This document shows positions 15,384 to 22,650 of a stretch of 24,160 bases of DNA, in pieces (position 1 is the stretch's first letter; each line of letters opens with the position of its first letter). Origin of the DNA: Nocardioides sp. (GTDB lineage Bacteria; Actinomycetota; Actinomycetes; Propionibacteriales; Nocardioidaceae); NCBI GenBank assembly GCA_003519585.1, contig DOWL01000245.1, positions 1 through 24,160 on the forward strand. Reading direction: 5' to 3'. The translations under genes and the position numbers were made by a program. Below the pieces are notes generated by a model. It searched no databases, had not been told where the DNA came from, and saw nothing but the letters and a program-made list of their open reading frames with translations.

Positions 15384-16817
15384 GTGAGTGCAGCCCTCAG
15401 CGACCTCGTGGCGATCGCCGCGGTCAACCCCGTTCCGTGGGCCCGCTCGCAGATGGCGTTCACCCTGGGCTTCCACATCATCCTGGTGCCGCTCGGTGTC
15501 TCGTGGTCGTTCATGACGCTGGTGGCCAACTACCGCGGCGTACGCCACAACGACCAGGCGGCCCTGCTGTTGGCGCAACGCTGGTCGAAGTACATGGCCG
15601 TGACCTTCGCCGTCGGCGCCGTGACAGGCACCGTCCTGAGCTTCGAGTTCGGGCTGCTGTGGCCCCGCTTCATGGGGCAGTGGGGTGAGGCCTTCGGTGT
15701 CCCGTTCGCCTTCGAGGGCATCTTCTTCTTCACCGAGGGGATCTTCGTCGCGATCTACATCTTCGGCTGGCGACGGCTGAGCCCCTGGGCGCACTTCTGG
15801 ACCGGCGTCCCGATCACGCTTGCCGGGATCTTCGGCTCGATCTCCGTCGTCGCCGCCAACGCCTGGATGAACGCGCCCTCCGGCTTCACTCTGGACTCCG
15901 AGGGCAACGTCACGAAGGTCGATCCGTGGGGCGTCATCTTCAACGACGCGATGCCGCTCCAGGCGGCGCACATGCTGGTCGCGGCCTACCTTGTGGGCGG
16001 CTTCATGATCGCCTCGGTGTACGCCGTGGCGCTGCTGCGAGGCCGCAACGACCGCTATCACCGGCTGGGCTTCCTCATCCCCTTCACGGTCGCGGCGATC
16101 ATGACGCCGGTGCAGATGGGCGTCGGCGACGCCCTGGCCCGCTGGGTCTACAACGAGCAGCCGATGAAGTTCGCGGCCATCGAACTGGTCCCGGAGACGA
16201 GTTCCGACGTACCCGAGACGCTGCTCGGGAAGCTGAACTCCGACGGGACCGTGTCGGGCGGCTTGCCCATCCCGGGGCTCGCCTCGTGGTTGTCCGACCC
16301 GTCGACCGGGAAGTCGACGGTCATCCAGGGGCTCGACAGCTTCCCCGAGGACGCGCGTCCGTCGACCTCCGAGGTCAACATCGTCCATCTCGCCTGGGAC
16401 GTCATGGTCGGGCTGGGCACGCTGCTGTTCCTCCTGTCCGCCTGGTACGGCGCCGTGTGGCTGTTCCGCCGACGGATGCCGCAGAGCCGGTGGTTCCTGC
16501 GCGTCGCGGCCTGCTCCGGGGTCGTCGCGGTGGTCGCGATGGAGGCGGGGTGGGTGGTCACCGAGGTGGGCCGCCAGCCCTGGATCGTCTACAACCTGAT
16601 GAAGGTCGAGGACGCCGCGACCGCCAACACCGGCGTGTGGATCACCTTCATCGCGATCATCCTGCTCTACACCGCCCTCGCGATCACCACGATCCTCGTG
16701 CTGCGTTCGATGAGCCGCCGGTTCCGGCGCGGCGGCGGCTTCGTGGACGACGACGTGCCGTACGGCTCCAGCGGCGGCGCTCCGACCGAGGCAGAACTGG
16801 ACGGCGCCGTACCGTGA
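15384..16817 (+). CDS. cydA: Cytochrome bd ubiquinol/menaquinol oxidase subunit I
   Basis: This 477-residue subunit carries the haems of cytochrome bd, a high-affinity terminal oxidase that reduces oxygen to water without pumping protons. Visible key residues are His31 (GFHIILVP, haem b595 ligand), His196 (QAAHML, haem b558), Met386 (AMEAGW, haem b558), Glu111 and Glu118 in FEGIFFFTEGIFVAIY, the quinol-site QPMKFAAIE (259-267) and GRQPW (396-400). The Q loop is short, as usual outside the Proteobacteria. The GTG start has a strong GAGGAGGGG Shine-Dalgarno 9 nt upstream. Its stop overlaps the cydB start by 4 bp. cydD/cydC assembly genes are not in the window. Confidence 0.97.
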   Translation: MSAALSDLVAIAAVNPVPWARSQMAFTLGFHIILVPLGVSWSFMTLVANYRGVRHNDQAALLLAQRWSKYMAVTFAVGAVTGTVLSFEFGLLWPRFMGQWGEAFGVPFAFEGIFFFTEGIFVAIYIFGWRRLSPWAHFWTGVPITLAGIFGSISVVAANAWMNAPSGFTLDSEGNVTKVDPWGVIFNDAMPLQAAHMLVAAYLVGGFMIASVYAVALLRGRNDRYHRLGFLIPFTVAAIMTPVQMGVGDALARWVYNEQPMKFAAIELVPETSSDVPETLLGKLNSDGTVSGGLPIPGLASWLSDPSTGKSTVIQGLDSFPEDARPSTSEVNIVHLAWDVMVGLGTLLFLLSAWYGAVWLFRRRMPQSRWFLRVAACSGVVAVVAMEAGWVVTEVGRQPWIVYNLMKVEDAATANTGVWITFIAIILLYTALAITTILVLRSMSRRFRRGGGFVDDDVPYGSSGGAPTEAELDGAVP

Positions 16818-17851
16818 GCACCCTCATCGCAGCCGTGCTGCTGGCCGCCCTCGCGACGTACGCCCTGTTCGGCGGCGCCGACTTCGGCGCCGGGTTCTGG
16901 GATCTCACCGCTGGCGGGCCGGAGCGCGGCGAGGCGCCGCGGGAACTCATCGAGCACTCGATCGGTCCGGTGTGGGAGGCCAACCACGTCTGGCTCATCT
17001 TCATCTTCGTGGTGACTTGGACGGCGTTCCCCGTCGCGTACGAGTCGATCTGGCTGACGATGTTCGTGCCACTCACGATCGCCGCGCTCGGCATCGTCCT
17101 GCGTGGCGCGAGCTTCGCCTTCCGCAAGGCGGTCACGAACCCACAGGCACGCCGGATCTTCGGCGGCGGCTTCGCGCTCTCGTCGGTGCTGGTCCCGTTC
17201 TGCATGGGCGCGATGATCGGTGGCATCGTCTCGGGCCAGGTGCCCTCGGGCGGCAAGGCCGGAGACCCGGTGGACAGTTGGCTCAACCCCACGTCGATCG
17301 TGATCGGGCTGCTCGCGGTCGCGGCCGTCGCGTACCTGTCCGCGGTCTACCTGGTCTCGGACGCGCGCCGAGCCGGCGACGCCGCCATGGCGCAGTACTT
17401 CTTACGCCGGGCCACGGCCGCCGCCCTCGTCGTGGGCGTGCTCTCGGTCATCGGGCTGATCGTGCTGCACTCGAAGGCGCCACACGTCTTCGACGGGCTC
17501 ACCTCCCGCGCGCTACCCGTCGCCCTGGTCAGCGTGCTCTGCGGGCTGGCCGCCCTGATCCTGCTGTGGCGCGGCGCCGCGCGGGGCATCCGAGTGCTGG
17601 CCGGCCTCGCCGTCGCCGGGACGGTCGTGACCTGGGGGGTCGCGCAATGGCCCTACCTGCTGCCTGAGTCGCTGACCGTCGACGACGCCGCGGCACCGTC
17701 GGGAACCCTCACCGCGTTGGTGATTGCGGTCGCGATCGCGGCAGTGACCGTGCTCCCCGCGTTCGTGCTCCTCTTCGTGCTCGTGCAACGCCGGCTGCTG
17801 CCCGACGAGGGCGTGCCGGACGTCGCGGATCGCGTAGCTCCAACCTCCTGA
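16814..17851 (+). CDS. cydB: Cytochrome bd oxidase subunit II
   Basis: The second subunit of cytochrome bd, a 345-residue membrane protein that stabilises the haem-bearing subunit I. Family marks are FGGADFGAGFWDLTAGG (about 17-33), HSIGPVWEANHVWLIF (the conserved WEANHVWL box, about 49-64) and RGASFAFRKAV. About eight or nine TM helices follow. Translation starts at GTG inside the cydA stop (GTGA overlap), so the two are translationally coupled; a longer open frame running back into cydA is not the gene. The NADH dehydrogenase gene starts 44 bp after its stop and is likely in the same transcript. Confidence 0.97.
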   Translation: MSTLIAAVLLAALATYALFGGADFGAGFWDLTAGGPERGEAPRELIEHSIGPVWEANHVWLIFIFVVTWTAFPVAYESIWLTMFVPLTIAALGIVLRGASFAFRKAVTNPQARRIFGGGFALSSVLVPFCMGAMIGGIVSGQVPSGGKAGDPVDSWLNPTSIVIGLLAVAAVAYLSAVYLVSDARRAGDAAMAQYFLRRATAAALVVGVLSVIGLIVLHSKAPHVFDGLTSRALPVALVSVLCGLAALILLWRGAARGIRVLAGLAVAGTVVTWGVAQWPYLLPESLTVDDAAAPSGTLTALVIAVAIAAVTVLPAFVLLFVLVQRRLLPDEGVPDVADRVAPTS

Positions 17852-17895
17852 TCATCTGCCGGGGGTGATGTGACGATGCGGACCGATCGCCGATC

Positions 17896-19233
17896 GTGGT
17901 GACCGTGACCGCACAGCCGAGCGAGGCGCCGCACGTCGTGGTGCTCGGCGGCGGACTGGCCGGCGTCGCCTGCGCCCACCGGCTCGGCGACGAGGGCATC
18001 CGCGTGACCCTGGTCGACCGCAACGACTACCACCAGTTCCAGCCGCTGCTCTATCAGGTCGCGACATCGCAACTGCCTGCCCAGGACATCGCCCGTCCGC
18101 ACCGGACCATCTTCCGCGCCCACCCGACCGTCGAGGTGCGGAGCGTCGAGGTCACGAGCGTAGATCCGCAGGCGCCGAGCCTGACGCTCGTCGACGGCGA
18201 CGTCCTCACGGGCACCCACCTCGTCATGGCGGCCGGCGGACGGGCGGAGTACTTCGGCGTACCCGGTGCCGACGAGCATGCCTTCCCGCTCTACTCCGTG
18301 TCCGATGCCGAGCGGCTCCGGCTGCACTTCCGGCAGCTGCTCGACGACGCCGGCGACGACCAGGAGGCACTCGAGTCGGCCCTCGACGTGGTCGTGGTCG
18401 GTGGCGGGCCGACGGGAGTCGAGGTCGCCGGGGCGCTGGCCGAGTTGACCCGAGCACTCGCCACGCTCGGCGAGATCCCGCGGCCGGGGCGGATCCTGCT
18501 GGTCGACCGCGGCAAAGTCCTGCTCGGCGGATTCTCCGAGAAGTCCCACGAGTACGCCCATCGGCGACTCACCAAGGAGGGCGCCGAGCTCCAACTCGGC
18601 ACCGGCGTCTCGGCGGTGTACGCCGACCGGGTCGAACTCGACGACGGCTCCGTGGTGCCGACCCGCACGGTGGTCTGGGGCGGCGGCGAGTCGGCCGCGA
18701 CCATCGTCGCGGAGTCGGGGCTGCCGACCGGACGGGGCGGGCGCGTACAGGTCACTCCCGAGCTGACGGTCGAGGGCCACCCTCGGGTGTACGCCGTGGG
18801 CGATGTAGCCAACATCCCGTCCGATGAAGATCCCGGCGTACTGCCCCAACTCGGGTCAGTGGCCCAGCAGTCCGGGCGCTGGGCGGCCGACAACATCCTG
18901 CGCGAGCTCACCGGCCAACCGGCGGTGCCCTTCCGCTACAAGGACAAGGGCATCATGGCGATGATCGGCCGCAACGCCGCCGTGGCCGAGGTGGGCAAGC
19001 ACCGGCACCAGGTCGAGGGCCCGGTGGCGTTCGCCGCGTGGCTGGGCGTCCACGCGATGCTGCTCAGCGGCGCCCACAGCAAGACCGATGCCTTCCTCTC
19101 CTGGGCCTGGGACTACTTCGACCGCGACCACGCCGCCGTCGTCGAGAGCTCGACGACCGAGGCCCCGCACCGGATCGCGTGGGGCGACGACGAGGCCGAC
19201 GTACCCCACATCTCCACCGAACGGCGCGGGTGA
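17896..19233 (+). CDS. ndh: Type II NADH dehydrogenase (NDH-2), single-subunit FAD enzyme
   Basis: A 445-residue FAD enzyme that oxidises NADH and reduces menaquinone at the membrane surface without pumping protons. It has two Rossmann motifs, GGGLAG for FAD (18-23) and GGGPTG for NADH (169-174), the second FAD contact VYAVGDVA (298-305) and the NDH-2 quinone-site segment QLGSVAQQSG (318-327). The C-terminal region AWLGVHAMLLSG is the membrane-associating part seen in this family. GTG at 17896 is the first of three close GTG options (17899, 17905), with little Shine-Dalgarno support. It follows cydB by 44 bp. The family also includes sulfide:quinone reductases, but the cysteines those need are not obvious. 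Confidence 0.92.
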   Translation: MVTVTAQPSEAPHVVVLGGGLAGVACAHRLGDEGIRVTLVDRNDYHQFQPLLYQVATSQLPAQDIARPHRTIFRAHPTVEVRSVEVTSVDPQAPSLTLVDGDVLTGTHLVMAAGGRAEYFGVPGADEHAFPLYSVSDAERLRLHFRQLLDDAGDDQEALESALDVVVVGGGPTGVEVAGALAELTRALATLGEIPRPGRILLVDRGKVLLGGFSEKSHEYAHRRLTKEGAELQLGTGVSAVYADRVELDDGSVVPTRTVVWGGGESAATIVAESGLPTGRGGRVQVTPELTVEGHPRVYAVGDVANIPSDEDPGVLPQLGSVAQQSGRWAADNILRELTGQPAVPFRYKDKGIMAMIGRNAAVAEVGKHRHQVEGPVAFAAWLGVHAMLLSGAHSKTDAFLSWAWDYFDRDHAAVVESSTTEAPHRIAWGDDEADVPHISTERRG

Positions 19234-19245
19234 GCGGCAGTCGGA

Positions 19246-19449
19246 CTATCCGACGCGTCGGTACTTCCGGTGCATCGATTGGCGGGTCACTCCGAGGAGG
19301 GTGCCGATCTCCGCCCAACTCAGACCACGGTTCCTGGCTCGTCGAACGGCGACCTCCTCGCGGCGGGCGAGAACTCGCTTCGCTTCCGACACCGCAGCCA
19401 GTTCCGAAACGACGTCGTCGCCGTCGTCAGTGCCGAGCGAGACCTTCAT
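19246..19449 (-). CDS. Small HTH DNA-binding protein
   Basis: A 67-residue protein: an acidic N-terminus (TDDGDD), a basic charged helix (EAKRVLARREEVAVRRARNRG), then a compact helix-turn-helix LSWAEIGTLLGVTRQSMHRK ending with YRRVG. The HTH resembles those on small actinobacterial regulators and on Clp-N/AsnC-like proteins; no other domain is present. ATG at 19449 is chosen because a perfect 18-bp palindrome begins 2 bp upstream, and it leaves a leaderless-like layout; the frame is open far upstream but that part looks non-coding. It converges with ndh (12 bp between stops). I infer an autoregulated small regulator; its targets are unknown. Confidence 0.7.
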   Translation of the reverse strand: MKVSLGTDDGDDVVSELAAVSEAKRVLARREEVAVRRARNRGLSWAEIGTLLGVTRQSMHRKYRRVG

Positions 19450-19451
19450 GG

Positions 19452-19469
19452 TGTCAGCATATGCTGACA
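19452..19469 (-). promoter_or_regulatory. Perfect 18-bp palindrome at the small HTH gene
   Basis: TGTCAGCATATGCTGACA is a perfect palindrome ending 2 bp before the ATG. Read on the minus strand it contains a -10-like TATGCT (19461-19456), placing the transcription start at or next to the start codon. A homodimeric repressor bound here would cover the promoter. Autorepression by the adjacent HTH protein is the simplest inference. Confidence 0.6.
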
Positions 19470-19792
19470 GGCAAGGACAGGCCCGGGAGGACAAGTAGGA
19501 ACTTCTCTGACTCCAGCGTGGCCGGCTCACATCCCAACACCGACTCTTCGGATAGGTCACTCCCGGACCCGCCAAGCGGCAGCCTTGAACCCCGCTTCCG
19601 GCTGCGTCTTGACCTGGGGCCAGATCCGGACGTCGGGGCCGGTACAGGGCGTCCTCAGCCTTGCGGGTCTTGCGGGTCGAGCTCGTCAAGGGCAGGCGGC
19701 ACCCAGTAGCGGCGGATCCAGTCCACAGACAGCGTGGCTGGTCGAGTACGTGGACCCACGCCAGCCTGGCGAGAGGTCTTAGGTAGACGGTG

Positions 19793-19900
19793 TGACGCAG
19801 CTCGCTGAACGACCGGATCGCGGCAGATCCGGATGTCCCCGGTGCGTCATTCGCGGCGGTATGACGCGGCTCGCTGAACGACGGGATCGCGGCAGATCCG
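19793..19900. repeat. 39-bp direct repeat pair with internal hairpins
   Basis: Copy 1 (19793-19831) and copy 2 (19862-19900) agree at 37 of 39 positions, on a 69-bp pitch; each begins TGACGC and ends GGCAGATCCG. Each contains a hairpin GGATC-GCGGCA-GATCC, extended in copy 1 to a 7-bp stem (CCGGATC/GATCCGG). Between them is another inverted repeat, GCGTCAT (19844-19850) and ATGACGC (19861-19867). The hairpin part recurs with one mismatch at 24076-24092. Confidence 0.65.
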
Positions 19901-19962
19901 ATCGTGTGGCAGACCCCTCGCATCCTGCGGATCCCAGCAGTCTGCAGGCAAGACGTCGCCTG

Positions 19963-21909
19963 CTAGTCCTCCGTCAGGACCTCGCGTAACTTCTCGTGCA
20001 TCTCCTCCGAGATGGCCTCATCCAATTGCAGCGTTACTGTCATGGTGAGATTGAGCTTCTCGCCTCGTGCTATCCGCTCGGTGGCAGTGTCGAGCTCTGT
20101 TACGAGTTCGTTCACGAATCGGCGACACTCCTCGACCGGCTGCTCAGCCCATCGCGCCAGCAACTTGAAGACTTCTGCACCATCGCCTGAAGCCGAAGTT
20201 CCTCGCAGTTCTGCCGCCCAGTCCATAAAGTCTTCGTAGACCGACACGAATCGTTCAGCCAGGTGCAAAATTCGGTCCACATCGCCGGGCTCACCCGGCT
20301 TGCCAAACGCAAGCTCCTGCACGTTGGGGTCGAATACCAGGTTGAAGTTGTCCACTATGCCTTGGATGGAGCCTATTGCCTGCTGAACATACTCAGGGAG
20401 GTCGTCGCGGGGGACGTGGCGGCCAGTGCGCCTTGCATAGCCCATTGCGAAGTCGCGGTATTTCGGCTCCAACTCGTCCATTTTTTGGCGTAGCAAACCC
20501 CCGTAGAGGAGGTACTCCCAGAGTCCCGTGCGCTCAGCAGTGAGGGCCTCAATCGCTTTCCGGGACCTAGGAACCTTGCCATCCCCTAGAGCGTTGATCG
20601 ACGTTGTCGGTGCCGCTCGGCCCAGCAAGAGCTTCCCGCAATCCAGGACCCGAGCAGCAACCAGATCGCTTAGTCTGGCCGGGAGCCGACTGTTGAGCAT
20701 CCGGACTTCGGCCTCGGCTGCAGCCGATGAGAACGCGTCTGGTGCCGCCTCTAGAAGACTTTGAGCATGATCCCGGACCTCAGCTTCAGTCAAGGCCAGA
20801 TCCGCGGCCAAGCGGGCCCAAGGACTTGAAACGGGATTCATCTTGTAAGAGCTGCCGAACTTCATAGCTAATCTCTGCTTCTGGATCGCGATGTCGTAAG
20901 GAAGCGCCGAGGCGACGTCGTAGAACGGCGCCAACCGAACCTGGTTCTGATTTAGCATTAGCGAGTAGTTCTTGGCATGGGCGTCAGTGCCAGCAATGAT
21001 CCAGTTCCAGATAAGAGCGTCGAGAAAAGATCTGGTCGCCTCAAGCGCTGTTCCCCGCGGCATCACTCGGCGGAACAAGGCCGCGACTTCCTTCGGTCCT
21101 GGGCCGCCTTCGTTCTGGTATTTCCTCGTTGGATGCAAGCCAAGTGCCTGGCACATGTCCTCTTGGTGTACGCGTACTTGCAGGCCGCTGACGGAGATAC
21201 GGTCGTAGCGAGTCACCACGATGGCCGATTGATCCTCGAAACGTTGGACGCGACTCCGCACTGCACGAAGGCCAGCAATCCGCATGGCCGAGAGGCAGAG
21301 GTGCTCGTTTAGGTCGTGGTCGTCGCGGCCCTCAATGGCCGGCTTCAGGATGTGGGTAGTTGCGGTTGATCCTTGGGGTGCGCCCCAACCGTTCGTTGGA
21401 TCCAACAGCAGTGCAGTCTTGGCCTGTGCACCTGCGAGGCTGAATCTGCCGCCATGTCGCGCTCCGAGCCATGCCGTGTTGTCTGCCCTGAGGTCACGCA
21501 GTCTCTTTGCGACCCCCGCGTCGGTGAGCCATTCGACATTGCTCAGGTCCGCATCGGGAGCCTGAAGCACTTCTAGGCGTTCAGTGGTGATCAAGCGGAT
21601 TGCGCCGGGACAGTCTTCGCCGACGGGTGTCGCGAGCATCGAGAAAGCCGAACCGCTCGACACATGGAACTCTCGCGCCCAGCGGCTGAGAACTGCGTCG
21701 TTGTCAGGGAGGAGCCCCCAAAGCCATGGCGTGATTTGACTATCGGGGTGCGTTGGGACCTGCTTCGGCATCGAAACCGAGATCGGGGTTGCTGACGCTA
21801 GATTTGAGTATCTTGGGTTGTACTCGAATGCGAGCTTGCCTCCTCCTAGTTGGCTGACTGTGCCCGCATGATCGGCACCCATGAAGAGTTCGAGGCGCTT
21901 CGTGCTCAC
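19963..21909 (-). CDS. hipA: HipA-type serine/threonine kinase toxin with a C-terminal extension
   Basis: A 648-residue HipA homologue; HipA kinases phosphorylate targets such as glutamyl-tRNA synthetase and cause growth arrest, and are silenced by HipB. The kinase part is complete: PGAIRLI (101-107), the self-phosphorylation segment FSLAGAQAKTALL with Ser157, the ATP-site Lys189 in HILKP, VTRYDR (232-237), HQEDMCQALG (248-257), catalytic Asp309 in GTDAHAKN and Asp331 in FYDVASALPY. HipA is normally about 400-440 residues; residues about 435-648 are extra and contain a charged helical region with LHLAERFVSVYEDFMDWAAELRG (548-570) and NLTMTVTLQLDEAISEEM. The GTG start overlaps the hipB stop by 4 bp. 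Codon use looks less GC-biased than the core genes. Confidence 0.92.
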   Translation of the reverse strand: MSTKRLELFMGADHAGTVSQLGGGKLAFEYNPRYSNLASATPISVSMPKQVPTHPDSQITPWLWGLLPDNDAVLSRWAREFHVSSGSAFSMLATPVGEDCPGAIRLITTERLEVLQAPDADLSNVEWLTDAGVAKRLRDLRADNTAWLGARHGGRFSLAGAQAKTALLLDPTNGWGAPQGSTATTHILKPAIEGRDDHDLNEHLCLSAMRIAGLRAVRSRVQRFEDQSAIVVTRYDRISVSGLQVRVHQEDMCQALGLHPTRKYQNEGGPGPKEVAALFRRVMPRGTALEATRSFLDALIWNWIIAGTDAHAKNYSLMLNQNQVRLAPFYDVASALPYDIAIQKQRLAMKFGSSYKMNPVSSPWARLAADLALTEAEVRDHAQSLLEAAPDAFSSAAAEAEVRMLNSRLPARLSDLVAARVLDCGKLLLGRAAPTTSINALGDGKVPRSRKAIEALTAERTGLWEYLLYGGLLRQKMDELEPKYRDFAMGYARRTGRHVPRDDLPEYVQQAIGSIQGIVDNFNLVFDPNVQELAFGKPGEPGDVDRILHLAERFVSVYEDFMDWAAELRGTSASGDGAEVFKLLARWAEQPVEECRRFVNELVTELDTATERIARGEKLNLTMTVTLQLDEAISEEMHEKLREVLTED

Positions 21910-22220
21910 GGGCGGCCTTGGTCGTAGTCGTCCAGAAGTTCGTCAAGATCAAACTCGTTAGGGCTGCCGACCCCGGTTGGTTTGAGAGTTGTCGACGTCG
22001 GCTCTGCTTGGTCCGGATTGAGCAGAGCCAGTGTGTAGCCGAGTGCCTCGACCACAGCAATGACACTGCGCAGTTCAACGGTCAGCTTCCCCCCTTCGAG
22101 ATCGGATATGAACGTGCGGGACACGCCGGCCTGATTCGCTAGCGCGGTCTGGGTCAGTTTGAGCGATTGCCGTCGTCCTCTGACGGCTGCAGCTACGTCC
22201 TGCAAAGCTCTGATCTCCAT
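21906..22220 (-). CDS. hipB: HipB-type antitoxin, XRE-family repressor
   Basis: A 104-residue antitoxin: an XRE helix-turn-helix, LTQTALANQAGVSRTFISDLEGGKLTVELRSV, in the first 60 residues, then VIAVVEALGYTLALL, typical of HipB, and an acidic disordered tail (FDLDELLDDYDQGRP). HipB binds operators upstream of its own gene and holds HipA inactive. ATG at 22220 is chosen because it gives the family N-terminus and has AGGAG a few bases upstream; the open frame continues upstream only because the operator repeat has a 27-bp period and contains no stop. Translation is coupled to hipA by a GTGA overlap. Confidence 0.92.
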   Translation of the reverse strand: MEIRALQDVAAAVRGRRQSLKLTQTALANQAGVSRTFISDLEGGKLTVELRSVIAVVEALGYTLALLNPDQAEPTSTTLKPTGVGSPNEFDLDELLDDYDQGRP

Positions 22221-22240
22221 CGGTCTCCTAGCAGCACCGG

Positions 22241-22366
22241 TGTAGCCGTACGGCGACAGATGACAAGTGTAGCCGTACGGCGACAAAGTATAGATGTAGC
22301 CGTACGGCGACAAGGCATGGATGTAGCCGTACGGCGACAGAAAGCAGATGCAGCCGTACGGCGACC
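22241..22366. repeat. Five-copy operator array upstream of hipB, 27-bp pitch
   Basis: TGTAGCCGTACGGCGACA occurs exactly at 22241, 22268, 22295 and 22322. A fifth copy at 22349 differs at two positions (third and last base). Every pitch is 27 bp: 18 bp of site and 9 bp of unrelated spacer. Each site is a palindrome apart from one base pair (TGT-N-GCCGTACGGC-N-ACA), as expected for an XRE dimer. The array begins 21 bp upstream of hipB. E. coli hipBA also has several upstream operators, so I infer these are HipB sites, here in an unusually regular array. Confidence 0.8.
22287..22292 (-). promoter_or_regulatory. Likely -10 element of the hipBA promoter
   Basis: Read on the minus strand the spacer between operator copies 2 and 3 contains TATACT, close to the consensus -10. 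A -35-like TTGTCG lies at 22313-22308, giving a short 15-bp spacing that spans copy 3. Transcription would start inside copy 2, about 60 nt before hipB. HipB bound to copies 2 and 3 would therefore block the promoter. Confidence 0.42.
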
Positions 22367-22650
22367 GGACAGGCCCGCCCGAGCGAAGCCAAGAAGGCCT
22401 CTTGGAAGACGACCGAAGGGAGGCAGCCAGAGGGACGCGACCGGACCTCCCGTGGCTAGGGGCATCAACCATCGGCCATCAAGCGAGCTCTCGATGCCTT
22501 CAAAGGCAATCGCATCGGCACGTCCTACGAGCTCGGCTGGTGGCGGTTCAATGCCCCGTCGTGTAGGCAGGCCCGCTCATCGGCGGTCCGGGCGGCAAGA
22601 CCCACCGATTGACGCGCTCCGTGCGCACGGTGATCGAGTCGCAGTTGCTC
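22367..22650. other. Non-coding or degraded stretch between hipB array and exonuclease-like gene
   Basis: No supported gene. On the plus strand an open stretch without a start codon (22460-22612) would read AIKRALDAFKGNRIGTSYEL and on to GWWRFNAP, which looks protein-like but is too short to assign. It may be a remnant. No clear terminator or further repeat of the hipB site is seen. Confidence 0.3.

Larger units (their letters stand above)
19450..19962. other. Gene-poor stretch between the small HTH gene and hipA
   Basis: No convincing gene is seen in about 510 bp. It holds the HTH operator, a short tandem TTGCGGGTC doublet (19661-19678), a 34-codon minus-strand frame (19759-19655) with an ordinary-looking peptide, and a pair of 39-bp direct repeats near the hipA end. 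It looks like degraded or repeat-rich island DNA. Confidence 0.5.

Noticed and set aside
15926..16813. N-terminal extension of cydB back into cydA
   Set aside because: Out-of-frame shadow of cydA; CydB proteins begin at the GTG overlapping the cydA stop.
22241..22366. CRISPR array
   Set aside because: Repeat (18 bp) and spacer (9 bp) are far too short, no cas genes are present, and the repeat is a palindromic operator-like site directly in front of an XRE repressor gene.
22221..22472. HipB with an 84-residue N-terminal extension of SPYGY-type peptide repeats
   Set aside because: The frame is open only because the 27-bp period is a multiple of three without stops. Homologues start at the ATG at 22220, which has its own Shine-Dalgarno, and a -10-like element lies inside the array.
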